The position numbers were made by a program, and so were the translations under genes. The notes under the pieces were generated by a model that ran no database searches, was not told the DNA's origin, and was given only the letters and a program-made list of their open reading frames with translations. Below, one piece after another: positions 38,654-47,755 of a DNA stretch of 64,000 bases (within the stretch, counting starts at the first letter, position 1; each line of letters begins with the position of its first letter). Location: NCBI GenBank assembly GCA_903860975.1, contig CAIOSI010000045.1, positions 1 through 64,000 on the forward strand, in the 5' to 3' direction. Source of the stretch: an uncultured Alphaproteobacteria bacterium. GTDB taxonomy: Bacteria; Pseudomonadota; Alphaproteobacteria; Caulobacterales; Caulobacteraceae.

Positions 38654-41053
38654 CTAATCGTACAAGCCGTTCACGTCTTCCTTCTTCGCCGGCGGCTTCG
38701 GGGGTGAGGGTGGTGCGATAGCGGCGGCGGCGTTCGGCGCGCCGGTGACGCCGTTCTTGAAGACGGCCGTATAGGGCTGCGGGCCGATCGCTGTGTCGTC
38801 AATATCAGCGACCCTTGGCTCGGTGCCCGGCTTGAAGGCCTCACGAATGCCGCGGATCATGGCGAATTTGGCGTTGGATGGAGCTTTGAAATCGTCAGGA
38901 GCGTAGGACTTGTTCGCCTGCTGCATGAAGTCAATGAAGATCGGCAGGGCTGCGCGGGCCCCCTGCTCGCCCTCACCCAAACTACGATTGTCGTCAAAGC
39001 CAATGTAGGTGCCCACGACAATGTGTGGCGTAAAGCCGACGAACCATGCTGAGCGGAATTCGCTGGTGGTGCCGGTCTTTCCGCCTGTCGGACGGCCAAG
39101 CACCGAGGCAGCAGCCCCTGTCCCGCGCTGCACCACGCCTTGGAGCATTGAGGTAATCTGATAGGCCGTAATCGGGTCCCAGACCTGGGCGCCGGAAACC
39201 GGAATGCGCGGACTTTCATCGCCGTTAAAGCCTGTGGTGCAACGGTCGCACTCACGCTGATCGGCCCGGAAAATAGTCTTGCCCTCGCGGTCCTGCACCA
39301 GCTCGATCAGGTGCGGCTCGACTTTGCGACCGCCGTTTACAAAAGCCGCATAGGCACCTGTCAGACGAAAGACGGTCGTTTCCCCAGCACCCAGCGCCAT
39401 GGCGAGTACGTTTTCCATCTTGGTCACGACGCCTAGGCGGATCGCGGAGGCGCTGATCTTCGGCATGCCGACGCCTTGTGCCAGGCGTACGGTCATTGTG
39501 TTGAGAGACAGCTCCAGACCTTTGCGCAGCTGCAGCGGCCCCAGGTATTCGTGCTCGTAGTTCTCCGGCGTCCAGGCCTGGCCGTTCGCGCCTGGCAGAC
39601 TGATCGGAGCATCCATCACGACGCTGGCGGGGGTATAGCCATTCTCCAGGGCGGTGGCGTAGACGATCGGCTTGAACGCAGAGCCAGGCTGCCGGAACGC
39701 CTGGGTCGCGCGGTTGAAGCTGGACAGCGAGAACGAATAGCCGCCGACCATAGCCAGCACGCGTCCGGAGTCTGGATCCATGGCCACCAAGGCACCGTTC
39801 ACCGCCGGAACCTGCTTCAGTAGGAAGCCGCTACCTTTGTCATCAGGCGCGACGAACACGAGGTCGCCAGCGCCGATGCCGCGGCCCCGGCGCGCCCAAG
39901 CCAGGTCATCGGCAAGCAGCAGGCCAACCCGACCGTCCAGAGTCTTTACGTGGACGGAGCCACCGGCGACATCGGTCACCACGGCCTGCAGCCAAGTACG
40001 CCGCTCGGCCGGCTTGGCGGATCGTTTGGCCACATCTTCCCAGCCCGTAAGCGTGGTCACATGGCCCCATGCGCCGCGCCAACCGTGGCGACGGTCATAA
40101 CGCTCAAGCCCGTCCATCAAGGCCGTTCGGGCTGCGCTCTGTAGGCGCGGATCAAGTGTCGTACGCATGTAGAAGCCGCCCTCTGTCAGGCGGGGCCCAA
40201 GAGTGGCCAATCCGCGACGACGGACCTCTTCGACAAAATAGTCGGCATCGCGGTATTTCGCGCGCGTCGGCTCCGGCTGGACCTTCAGGTCCTGACGTTT
40301 GGCCGCGTTAGCTTGGGCGCGTGTCACCCAGCCGGCCTCGGCCATCTGGTCCAGCACCCAGTTGCGGCGCTGCATAGCCTGGGCCTTGTGGCGGATCGGA
40401 TGGTAATTATCCGGCCCCTTCGGCAGCGAGGCGAGATAAGCGCACTCTGCCAGATCAAGGTCGGTGATCGACTTGCCAAAATAATTGTAAGCGGCCGCGC
40501 CCACGCCGTATGAGCGATATCCCAGCCAGATTTCATTCAGATAAAGTTCGAGGATGCGCTCCTTGGACAGCGTCCCGTCCAACTGTTGAGCGATCAACGC
40601 TTCCTTGAACTTGCGTCCCAGGGTGGCGTCATTGGTGAGTAGGATATTCTTGGCCACCTGCTGGGTGATCGTCGAGCCGCTCTCCAGTCGCCGCCCCTGC
40701 GCCAAGTTGACGATGTCTTTAGCGCTCGCACGGATGATGCCGGTGTAATCAAGCCCGGAGTGCTTGAAGAAATTGCGATCTTCTGCGGCCAAAAAGGCCT
40801 GTGCCAGCTGGGGTGGAATGCTGTCATAGGGGACGAAGATCCGCCGCTCACGGGAGAACTCACCGATAAGGGTGCCGTCCCACGCATAGGCGCGGGTCGC
40901 GGTGGGCGGATGATAGTCAGCCAGATCGCTGGCGTCTGGCATGTCGTGGAACAGCCAGGCGGCCCAAATCGCCACAGCAAATCCCGCCAAAGCAACGAGG
41001 CCAAGGACAGTGACGCCAGCGATCGCGACCCATTTCTCGCGCGGAGAATTCAA
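38654..41053 (-). CDS. mrcA: Penicillin-binding protein 1A (bifunctional murein synthase)
   Basis: 799-residue class A PBP. N-terminal membrane anchor (about 9-34), GT51 glycosyltransferase with catalytic E91 in AAEDRNFFKHSG and SGSTITQQVAKN, then a transpeptidase with SxxK (GSAFKP, near 454), SxN (LSLNT) and KTG (GGKTGTTSEFRSAWF). A CDRC-type pair (ECDRCTTG) sits between motifs. The C-terminus is Pro/Ala-rich. It polymerises and cross-links peptidoglycan. Genomic order amiC-mrcA-prfB is conserved in related alphaproteobacteria. Confidence 0.97.
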   Translation of the reverse strand: MNSPREKWVAIAGVTVLGLVALAGFAVAIWAAWLFHDMPDASDLADYHPPTATRAYAWDGTLIGEFSRERRIFVPYDSIPPQLAQAFLAAEDRNFFKHSGLDYTGIIRASAKDIVNLAQGRRLESGSTITQQVAKNILLTNDATLGRKFKEALIAQQLDGTLSKERILELYLNEIWLGYRSYGVGAAAYNYFGKSITDLDLAECAYLASLPKGPDNYHPIRHKAQAMQRRNWVLDQMAEAGWVTRAQANAAKRQDLKVQPEPTRAKYRDADYFVEEVRRRGLATLGPRLTEGGFYMRTTLDPRLQSAARTALMDGLERYDRRHGWRGAWGHVTTLTGWEDVAKRSAKPAERRTWLQAVVTDVAGGSVHVKTLDGRVGLLLADDLAWARRGRGIGAGDLVFVAPDDKGSGFLLKQVPAVNGALVAMDPDSGRVLAMVGGYSFSLSSFNRATQAFRQPGSAFKPIVYATALENGYTPASVVMDAPISLPGANGQAWTPENYEHEYLGPLQLRKGLELSLNTMTVRLAQGVGMPKISASAIRLGVVTKMENVLAMALGAGETTVFRLTGAYAAFVNGGRKVEPHLIELVQDREGKTIFRADQRECDRCTTGFNGDESPRIPVSGAQVWDPITAYQITSMLQGVVQRGTGAAASVLGRPTGGKTGTTSEFRSAWFVGFTPHIVVGTYIGFDDNRSLGEGEQGARAALPIFIDFMQQANKSYAPDDFKAPSNAKFAMIRGIREAFKPGTEPRVADIDDTAIGPQPYTAVFKNGVTGAPNAAAAIAPPSPPKPPAKKEDVNGLYD

Positions 41054-41148
41054 CGGACTAACGGCCTCCAGAGGCGCCCCGCCCCATGTGCTGTCGGTCT
41101 AAACGGCTTCGGATGCGGCGCCAACGCCCGCGAGACGACGGGCTCGCC

Positions 41149-42417
41149 TCAGCGGGAGGCTAACCGCGTCGACTGGGCAAAATAGTCGTCGATGGAATCC
41201 CCGACGGCATTCATCAAACGCGTGCGCGTTGTCGCGTCGCGAAGGAACCGCTCATCGTTCGGGTTGGAGACGAATCCCATCTCCAAAAGCACGGCCGGGA
41301 CATCTGGGGCCAGCAGGACCATGAAGCCTGCGTCGCGCTGGCTGCGGCGCAACATGGGCGCCTTGCCTTCGATGCGGCTGACCAAGGTCTGGGCAAACGC
41401 CGCTGAGCGGTTCTTCGTGGCTCTCTGCGTGAGGTCGAAAAGAATATCCTGAACCCCGCGGTCGCTGGTCAACGAGGCCTTCATGAACCAGTCGTCTTGT
41501 TTCACGAAACGCGCGGCGCGGTTCGAAGCCTTGTCCGACAGAGTGTAGACGGAAGCGCCCCTCAGGTTCGAATCTGGACCGCTGTCGGAATGCAGAGAGA
41601 TAAAGAGGTCGGCGCCGGCTTTCTGGGCAATGCGCACGCGGTCTGCCAACGGCACGTAGGTATCGTCAGACCGGGTCAGAACGACACGATAGCGCGAGGC
41701 GTGCTCGAGACGCTCCTTTAAGGACAGCGCCGCGGAGAGATTTACGTCCTTCTCATAACCCTGCGCCCCGAGTGCGCCAGGGTCATGCCCTCCATGCCCC
41801 GGGTCGATCACAATAACCTTCTTCAGGGGGGCCAGAATGACGTGTGTGGGTTCTATTTGTGGCCGAAGCTTCAGGACCATAGCGCTCGCAGGCGGCTTGG
41901 CGCTGGTCATCCGCACCATACCCGGCTGAGAAACCACATCGACAACATAGCGGTAGTGGTCAATGCCGTCGGCCGGAGGCAGCAGAAAGCGACCTTTAAT
42001 CTTGGCGTCGGGTGCAAGTTCGAGATCAACTCGCGCGCCGCCGGATGTCTGATCGACCGTCCAGGCCTTGACCAGGCCCTGACCGGCACCCTGCAGTCCG
42101 CCGGTTGCAGACACGTTCGCCAGCAAGAGAACCACATGGCCGTCGCTCACGCCGTCCGAAACCAGCTTTCCACTGACTGCCTGATCTAGATCAATCACCA
42201 GGCGGGTCTGTTGCGCGTCACCGCCCAGGCGAACCTTTAGAAGGCCACCAATAGCGCCGGCCGCGTGAGAGCCCACGGAAGCGGCCAGGCCAACGCCAAG
42301 CGTGAGCGCAGCAGCCATTGCCACGCGCCCTCGATTTCGGCCAAAGACCCCCGCCCCAACCCACATTCGACCTCGCCTCCCGAAAGGGATTCGAAAATCA
42401 CCGATCGCAAAGTCCAT
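41149..42417 (-). CDS. amiC: N-acetylmuramoyl-L-alanine amidase, AmiC type (AMIN + Amidase_3)
   Basis: 422 residues. The N-terminus has an Arg-rich stretch then a hydrophobic segment (about 34-55) for export, followed by an AMIN domain (about 58-170) and a zinc-dependent Amidase_3 domain (about 200-415). Zinc and catalytic residues: IDPGHGGHDPGA (His), YEKDVNL (Glu), SLHSDS (His) and LLEMGFVSN (Glu). It cleaves the stem peptide from MurNAc and in relatives helps daughter-cell separation. ATG codons at 42417 and 42366 are both possible starts. Divergent from rne. Confidence 0.94.
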   Translation of the reverse strand: MDFAIGDFRIPFGRRGRMWVGAGVFGRNRGRVAMAAALTLGVGLAASVGSHAAGAIGGLLKVRLGGDAQQTRLVIDLDQAVSGKLVSDGVSDGHVVLLLANVSATGGLQGAGQGLVKAWTVDQTSGGARVDLELAPDAKIKGRFLLPPADGIDHYRYVVDVVSQPGMVRMTSAKPPASAMVLKLRPQIEPTHVILAPLKKVIVIDPGHGGHDPGALGAQGYEKDVNLSAALSLKERLEHASRYRVVLTRSDDTYVPLADRVRIAQKAGADLFISLHSDSGPDSNLRGASVYTLSDKASNRAARFVKQDDWFMKASLTSDRGVQDILFDLTQRATKNRSAAFAQTLVSRIEGKAPMLRRSQRDAGFMVLLAPDVPAVLLEMGFVSNPNDERFLRDATTRTRLMNAVGDSIDDYFAQSTRLASR

Positions 42418-42796
42418 ATACTCGGCAAGCGCGTGGACAAATGATTAACAAGGTCTTGCGTGAGGGTCATATCCGGTTCGGCTTTCCTTTTGTCGCCCAC
42501 TGTTGCAAACTCATGCCGCGCGCAAACCCGCCTCTCGCTCTCTGCGGGGCGAAGGGTCGCGCAAAACAAAGCCCGCGTCAGCTGACCGATCCCCGGCGAC
42601 CGACGCTCTATCCGATACGCGCCACCCGGTGCGCCTAGGAACACACACAAGATGGGCAGCGCTGCTCACGCCAGATATCGGCCTCAAGCCCCCGGAGACG
42701 CCATAGGCGCTTTCCCGGTTGGCGCGCGCGCCCGTCTCACAAACAGCCGGCTGCGCCTGGATCTCGCGTCCAGCGCGCGCCGCGGAGATAGTTCTA
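42418..42796. other. 379-bp gap between amiC and rne (likely rne leader)
   Basis: No convincing gene is present. An in-frame extension of rne to 42719 lacks similarity. Because rne is the gene on the right, most of this is probably its promoter and 5' leader, through which RNase E commonly regulates itself; I could not define a -35/-10 pair or a specific leader structure. Confidence 0.45.
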
Positions 42797-45436
42797 ATGT
42801 CCAAGAATATGTTGATCGACGCCGCTCACGCCGAAGAGACGCGTGTGGTGGTCGTCGACGGAACACGCGTTGAAGAATTCGATTTCGAAAGCGCCAACCG
42901 CAAGCAGCTCAGAGGGAATATCTATCTCGCCAAGGTGACGCGCGTTGAGCCGTCGCTGCAGGCGGCCTTCATTGAGTATGGCGGAAATCGCCACGGGTTC
43001 CTGGCTTTCAACGAAATCCACCCCGACTACTACCAGATCCCGGTTGCCGATCGCGAAGCGCTGATGCGCGACGAGGCCGAGGAGGAGGAGGACCACCACG
43101 AGCCTCGCGGCCGCCGCGGCAGTCAGGCCTCTGCGGAGCCTTCGGAAGACGCTGAAGACGACGAAGTCGAAGCCGCCTCCGAGGATGACGATGACGTCAT
43201 GGAAGAAGAAGTTGCGCGCCGCCGTCGGCGGCTGATGCGCAAGTACAAGATCCAGGAAGTGATCCGTCGCCGACAGATCATGCTGGTGCAGGTCGTCAAA
43301 GAAGAGCGCGGCAACAAGGGCGCAGCGCTCACGACCTACCTTTCGCTAGCCGGTCGCTATGGCGTGCTCATGCCCAACACCGCGCGTGGGGGCGGCATCA
43401 GCCGCAAGATTGAATTGGCCACCGATCGCCGCCGCTTGAAGGGCATCGTGCAGAGTCTAGACGTGCCGCAGGGCATGGGTCTGATCGTGCGTACCGCAGG
43501 CGCCAAGCGGACCAAGGTCGAGCTGAAGCGCGACTACGACTACCTTTTGCGCCTTTGGGAAAATATCCGCGAGACAACGCTGCACTCCATCGCCCCAGCG
43601 CTGATCTACGAGGAAGAAGACCTCGTGAAGCGGGCCATTCGCGACCTATATGACAAGGACATCGACGGCGTGTTCGTCGAGGGCGAGGCGGGCTTCAAGG
43701 AAGCGCGCGACTTCATGCGCATGCTGATGCCCAGCCAAGCCAAGAAGGTGCAACTCTACCGCGAACCAACACCACTCTTCGTCAAGCACCGGGTCGAAGA
43801 CCACCTCAGTCAGATCTATTCGCCGGTCGTACCCCTACGTTCAGGGGGCTATCTGGTGATAAACCAGACCGAAGCCCTGGTCGCTGTCGACGTGAATTCC
43901 GGCAAGTCTACGCGTGAGCGCAACATTGAGGCCACCGCGCTCAAAACCAACATGGAGGCCGCAGAAGAAGCCGCCCGACAGCTTCGCCTACGCGACCTCG
44001 CCGGCCTGATCGTCATCGATTTCATCGACATGGATGAGTCGAAGAACAATCGCGCGGTCGAAAAGAAGCTCAAAGACTGTCTGAAAGACGACCGCGCCCG
44101 CGTACAGATGGGCAAAATCTCAGCCTTCGGGCTGATGGAGATCAGCCGCCAACGCCGCCGCTCGGGCGTCTTGGAAGGAACGACCCATGTCTGCGAACAT
44201 TGCCAAGGAACCGGGCGCATTCGCTCGGTGGAATCCAGCGCCCTAGCTGCGTTGCGGACGCTTGAACTTGAGGCCCTCAAAGGCGGCGGCGAAGCGACCT
44301 TGAAGACGCCGCGCGCCGTCGGACTCTACATCCTCAATGAAAAGCGCGCGCATTTGGCGCGGCTACATAAAACCCTCGGGATCTTCGTCACCGTCCTTAT
44401 CGACGATGACATGGCCCATGCTGAGTACCTGATCGAACGCACCTCGATGGAGCAGCGGCCAGACCACGCCCTGGCGGCTGCGCCGATCGCCGCCTACGAG
44501 CCGATGGTCGACGACGGCTACGACGATGAGGCATTTGAAGACGAAGACGAGGACGAAGAAGAAGACGAGCACATCGAGCCCGAAGCCGAAGATAGCGACG
44601 ACGACCAGCCCCATGCCCGGGCCGATGAGCGCCCGCGTCGCGATGACGACAGCTCCGAAGATGGAGAAGGCACTCGCCGGGGTCGCCGACGTAGACGGCG
44701 GGGACGCCGAGATGGCGAACCGCGTGAAGCAGGCTCCGCCACGCCCGCGCCGCGTCCGGTCGACAGCCCCCGCGATGGCGATGATCAGGACGGCCAAGGC
44801 CGCCGCCGGCGTCGGGGTCGCAGAGGTGGACGTCGAATGCGCGATGATAGTCGCCCAACCGATGGATTCGCCTGGACCCGTCCATGGGTGCCATACGGCG
44901 ACGATCCTTTCGTATGGTACGATCCGTCCGAGGACATGAAGACGCTGCCCGTTGCGGCCAATGAGCTGCATGAAGCCCCCCGGATGGCCGCAGAGGCAGC
45001 CGCATCGGCTCCCAGTACGGCGGTGCGTGTGGCAAAGGCTCAGTCAGACGACGATATTTGGGTCGAACTGCCGGCCGCGGACGACAAGCCCAAACGCGCG
45101 CGTCGCGGTCGCAGCCGCGGTCGCAGTGTTGATGAGTCAACAGCACCGGTCGCCAGCGAAATCTTTACGCCATCGCCCGAACCGCAAGTCGTCCCTGCCT
45201 CAGAACCGGAGCCCGTCATCGAGCCCGTTGCCGTTGAGGTCGCGCCGCCCGCCAAAAAGCCCCGCGCTAGTCGAGCCAAGGCCAAGCCTGCGCAAGTTGA
45301 GATTGCGCCGCAGCCAGAGGCCGTAATCGTTGAGCCGCAGGTTGTTGCGACGGCAACGACGGCGCGGGAACCGGATCCAACGGAAATCTCCGCTGCGCCC
45401 GCCACGCCGCGCAAAGGCTGGTGGCGACGCGGGTGA
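42797..45436 (+). CDS. rne: Ribonuclease E
   Basis: 879-residue essential endonuclease and degradosome scaffold. ATG 42797 (MSKNMLIDAAHAEETRV) starts the RNase H-like/S1 region; the S1 domain is interrupted by an acidic insert of about 45 residues (near 94-140). Catalytic aspartates lie in VAVDVNSGKST (near 365) and IDFIDMDE (near 411); the zinc-link is CEHCQGTGR. The C-terminal half is disordered with alternating acidic and Arg-rich blocks and ends KGWWRRG; in Caulobacter the terminal GWW segment binds PNPase. Fully compatible with a working degradosome scaffold. Confidence 0.97.
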   Translation: MSKNMLIDAAHAEETRVVVVDGTRVEEFDFESANRKQLRGNIYLAKVTRVEPSLQAAFIEYGGNRHGFLAFNEIHPDYYQIPVADREALMRDEAEEEEDHHEPRGRRGSQASAEPSEDAEDDEVEAASEDDDDVMEEEVARRRRRLMRKYKIQEVIRRRQIMLVQVVKEERGNKGAALTTYLSLAGRYGVLMPNTARGGGISRKIELATDRRRLKGIVQSLDVPQGMGLIVRTAGAKRTKVELKRDYDYLLRLWENIRETTLHSIAPALIYEEEDLVKRAIRDLYDKDIDGVFVEGEAGFKEARDFMRMLMPSQAKKVQLYREPTPLFVKHRVEDHLSQIYSPVVPLRSGGYLVINQTEALVAVDVNSGKSTRERNIEATALKTNMEAAEEAARQLRLRDLAGLIVIDFIDMDESKNNRAVEKKLKDCLKDDRARVQMGKISAFGLMEISRQRRRSGVLEGTTHVCEHCQGTGRIRSVESSALAALRTLELEALKGGGEATLKTPRAVGLYILNEKRAHLARLHKTLGIFVTVLIDDDMAHAEYLIERTSMEQRPDHALAAAPIAAYEPMVDDGYDDEAFEDEDEDEEEDEHIEPEAEDSDDDQPHARADERPRRDDDSSEDGEGTRRGRRRRRRGRRDGEPREAGSATPAPRPVDSPRDGDDQDGQGRRRRRGRRGGRRMRDDSRPTDGFAWTRPWVPYGDDPFVWYDPSEDMKTLPVAANELHEAPRMAAEAAASAPSTAVRVAKAQSDDDIWVELPAADDKPKRARRGRSRGRSVDESTAPVASEIFTPSPEPQVVPASEPEPVIEPVAVEVAPPAKKPRASRAKAKPAQVEIAPQPEAVIVEPQVVATATTAREPDPTEISAAPATPRKGWWRRG

Positions 45437-45483
45437 CAGGTTAGAGTTTAGATCGCTTAGGGGCGCACAGTCAGGGATTTAAT

Positions 45484-46893
45484 ATGGCCTCGCCTGTCCG
45501 TTCGGTTCTCCGCAGCTCTCTTGCCGCAGCCCTGGCGATCAGCCTGGTGCTGCGGCCGGGGTTGGCGGTTGCGCAATTCACACCGGGCGATTCCTTAATC
45601 CGCGACACCGAGATCGAAGACATTCTCCACCGAGACGTCGCGCCGATCTTCTCGGCTGCGGGCATTGATCCCAAAGGCATTCAGATCGTGCTGGTTGGCT
45701 CGAAAGAGCCAAATGCGGCCGCAGCCCCCGGCGTGATGATGGTCACGACGGCGCTGATACTGGAGTCGGAAAATCCCAACGAGCTCCAGGGGGTTATGGC
45801 CCACGAAGTCGGCCACCTTTCTGGCGGTCACAGTTTCCGTTCTGGCGAGTACGCGCGCGCAGGCACGGTGCCGATGATCCTGACTATGGGCCTTGGGGTT
45901 CTTGCCGCCATCGCCGGGGCCGGCGACGCCGCAGCTGGCCTGATCGCAAGTGCGCCTATGTTTGGCGCCCTGGGGGCCGCTGGCTATGGCCGCGAACAGG
46001 AAAGCCGCGCCGACCAAGCCGGTGCCACCCTCCTGGAAAAGGCAGGGTTGTCGGCGCGGGGTCTGGCGGAATTCTTCGACAAATTCCGCTACCAGGAAGT
46101 CTTCGCCCAGTACCGCAGGTTCAAGTATTTCATCGACCACCCGCTGTCATCGGACCGAATCGAGGCCCTGCAAAACCGGGTCGCGGCCTTGCCCCACTAC
46201 AACGCCAAGGATCCGCCGGAAGCCCTTTCCGAACACGAAATCATGAAGGCCAAGCTGGATGGTTTCATCAATCCGCAGGTCAGCTTGGGCAAGTACGACG
46301 AGAAAGATATGTCCTACCCAGCACGTTATGCTCGGGCGATCGCCTACTACCAGCTCAAAGAGCCGGATAAGGCTTTAAAGCGCGTCGACGCGCTGCTCGC
46401 CGAACAACCCAACAATCCGTACCTGTGGGAGCTCAAAGGTCAGATTCTATTTGAGTTCGGACGTGTCGAGGAAGCCGAAGCGCCGCAGCGTAAATCGGTC
46501 GAATTGAAGCCAGATGGGCCGCTGCTGCGGGTCAATTTGGGCCAAACCCTGATTGCGCTCAGCAGTCGTTCGAAAACTGAAGAGGGTATCGCGGAGTTGA
46601 AAAAGGCGTTGACCCAAGAAGACGACAACGCCGTCGCCTGGCGGATTCTCGCCGAGGGCTACGATAAGCATGGCGACGAGGGACTGGCTCGCTTGGCCAC
46701 CGCTGAGTTCCAATACAATGTCGGCAACATGCGACAGGCTCGCGAATTCGCCATTCGCGCCCGGGAACGCCTTCCGAAGGATAGCCCAGGCTGGCGACGG
46801 GCCACCGACATCGTGCTCGTCTCCAAGCCCACGCCCGACGAAGTCAGGGCGATTGGACGCGAAGGCTCGCTCGCAAGTTCACCGGCGCATTAG
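45484..46893 (+). CDS. Periplasmic M48 metalloprotease with TPR region (BepA-like)
   Basis: 469 residues. Signal peptide about 1-30 (ending LAVAQ), M48 protease domain with zinc motif H107-E108-x2-H111 (MAHEVGHLSGGH) and third-ligand region EQESRADQAG, then TPR-like helices (about 290-460) including KALKRVDALLAEQPNNPYLWELKGQ. BepA in E. coli assists outer-membrane protein assembly and degrades stalled LptD/BamA; the same role is inferred. Followed 41 bp later by the DsbA-like lipoprotein gene, which suggests a shared envelope-quality task. Confidence 0.93.
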   Translation: MASPVRSVLRSSLAAALAISLVLRPGLAVAQFTPGDSLIRDTEIEDILHRDVAPIFSAAGIDPKGIQIVLVGSKEPNAAAAPGVMMVTTALILESENPNELQGVMAHEVGHLSGGHSFRSGEYARAGTVPMILTMGLGVLAAIAGAGDAAAGLIASAPMFGALGAAGYGREQESRADQAGATLLEKAGLSARGLAEFFDKFRYQEVFAQYRRFKYFIDHPLSSDRIEALQNRVAALPHYNAKDPPEALSEHEIMKAKLDGFINPQVSLGKYDEKDMSYPARYARAIAYYQLKEPDKALKRVDALLAEQPNNPYLWELKGQILFEFGRVEEAEAPQRKSVELKPDGPLLRVNLGQTLIALSSRSKTEEGIAELKKALTQEDDNAVAWRILAEGYDKHGDEGLARLATAEFQYNVGNMRQAREFAIRARERLPKDSPGWRRATDIVLVSKPTPDEVRAIGREGSLASSPAH

Positions 46894-46934
46894 CTCGCCT
46901 CGCAAAAACCGACAATTCGTCCTATCTGGCTCAC

Positions 46935-47669
46935 ATGAAAATTCACCTCCGCGCCTTGACGGCGCTCGCCGCCGCCCTTTCGCTTTCCGCATGCCAGAAG
47001 GCTGATGACGCCGTCTTCGGCCAAAAGGTCCACGCCTATCTGATGGCCCATCCTGAGGTCGTTCGCGAAGCCGCCGAGAAGCTCAGCGAGAAAGAAAGGC
47101 TAGCGGCGGTCAAAGCCTCAACCGATGCTATTGATAAGTATCGCGGCCAGCTTGAGCGCGATCCGCGAGACTTCGTTGCCAATCCCGACGGAAAATTCAC
47201 TGTCGTCGAATTCTTCGACTACCGCTGTGGCTACTGCAAACTCGCCGCTCCGGAAGTGGTGAAATTGATCGCCCAGAACCCTGACGTAAGGTTCGTTTTC
47301 AAAGAATTCCCAATCTTTGGTGAAGTCTCCGATACCGCGGCCAAAATCGCGCTGACCCGCCAGGCCAAGGCCAAAGGGGTTCAGCTTTATCAGTCGCTAA
47401 TGGGTGAGAAGGCGTTGGATGAGGCGGCCTTGGATCGCCATATGGCCGAGCTGGGTATAAATTCCGCCGAAGCCCGCAAGGATGCGCAGCAGCCCATGAT
47501 CGATCGCCAGATCCTGGACACCCATGCGCTCGCCCAGTTCCTGAAGATCGACGGTACCCCCTCCTTCATCATCGGCAATACGATGATCCCTGGTGCAGAC
47601 ATGGCGGCCCTTCGCGCCGCCATCTCAGCGGCCCGCACCAGCGGCACGGCCGGACAAAACAAAAGCTAG
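46935..47669 (+). CDS. DsbA-family thiol oxidoreductase, lipoprotein (Com1-like)
   Basis: 244 residues. Lipoprotein signal with lipobox LSAC and C20 as first mature residue. A helical N-terminal extension (about 25-75) resembles ScsC/Com1-type trimerisation regions. The catalytic motif is C98-G-Y-C101 in FFDYRCGYCKLAAPE, with cis-proline loop DGTPSFIIG. It probably oxidises or isomerises disulfides at a membrane face of the periplasm. It follows the M48 protease on the same strand. Confidence 0.92.
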   Translation: MKIHLRALTALAAALSLSACQKADDAVFGQKVHAYLMAHPEVVREAAEKLSEKERLAAVKASTDAIDKYRGQLERDPRDFVANPDGKFTVVEFFDYRCGYCKLAAPEVVKLIAQNPDVRFVFKEFPIFGEVSDTAAKIALTRQAKAKGVQLYQSLMGEKALDEAALDRHMAELGINSAEARKDAQQPMIDRQILDTHALAQFLKIDGTPSFIIGNTMIPGADMAALRAAISAARTSGTAGQNKS

Positions 47670-47755
47670 CCCTGGCCTGGCTTGACCTTGGGGCAGGTCG
47701 ACATTTGGGTAGGGTGATGGCGATCCCTCAGGCGAACAGTCGTGGAGCAGTTGCA

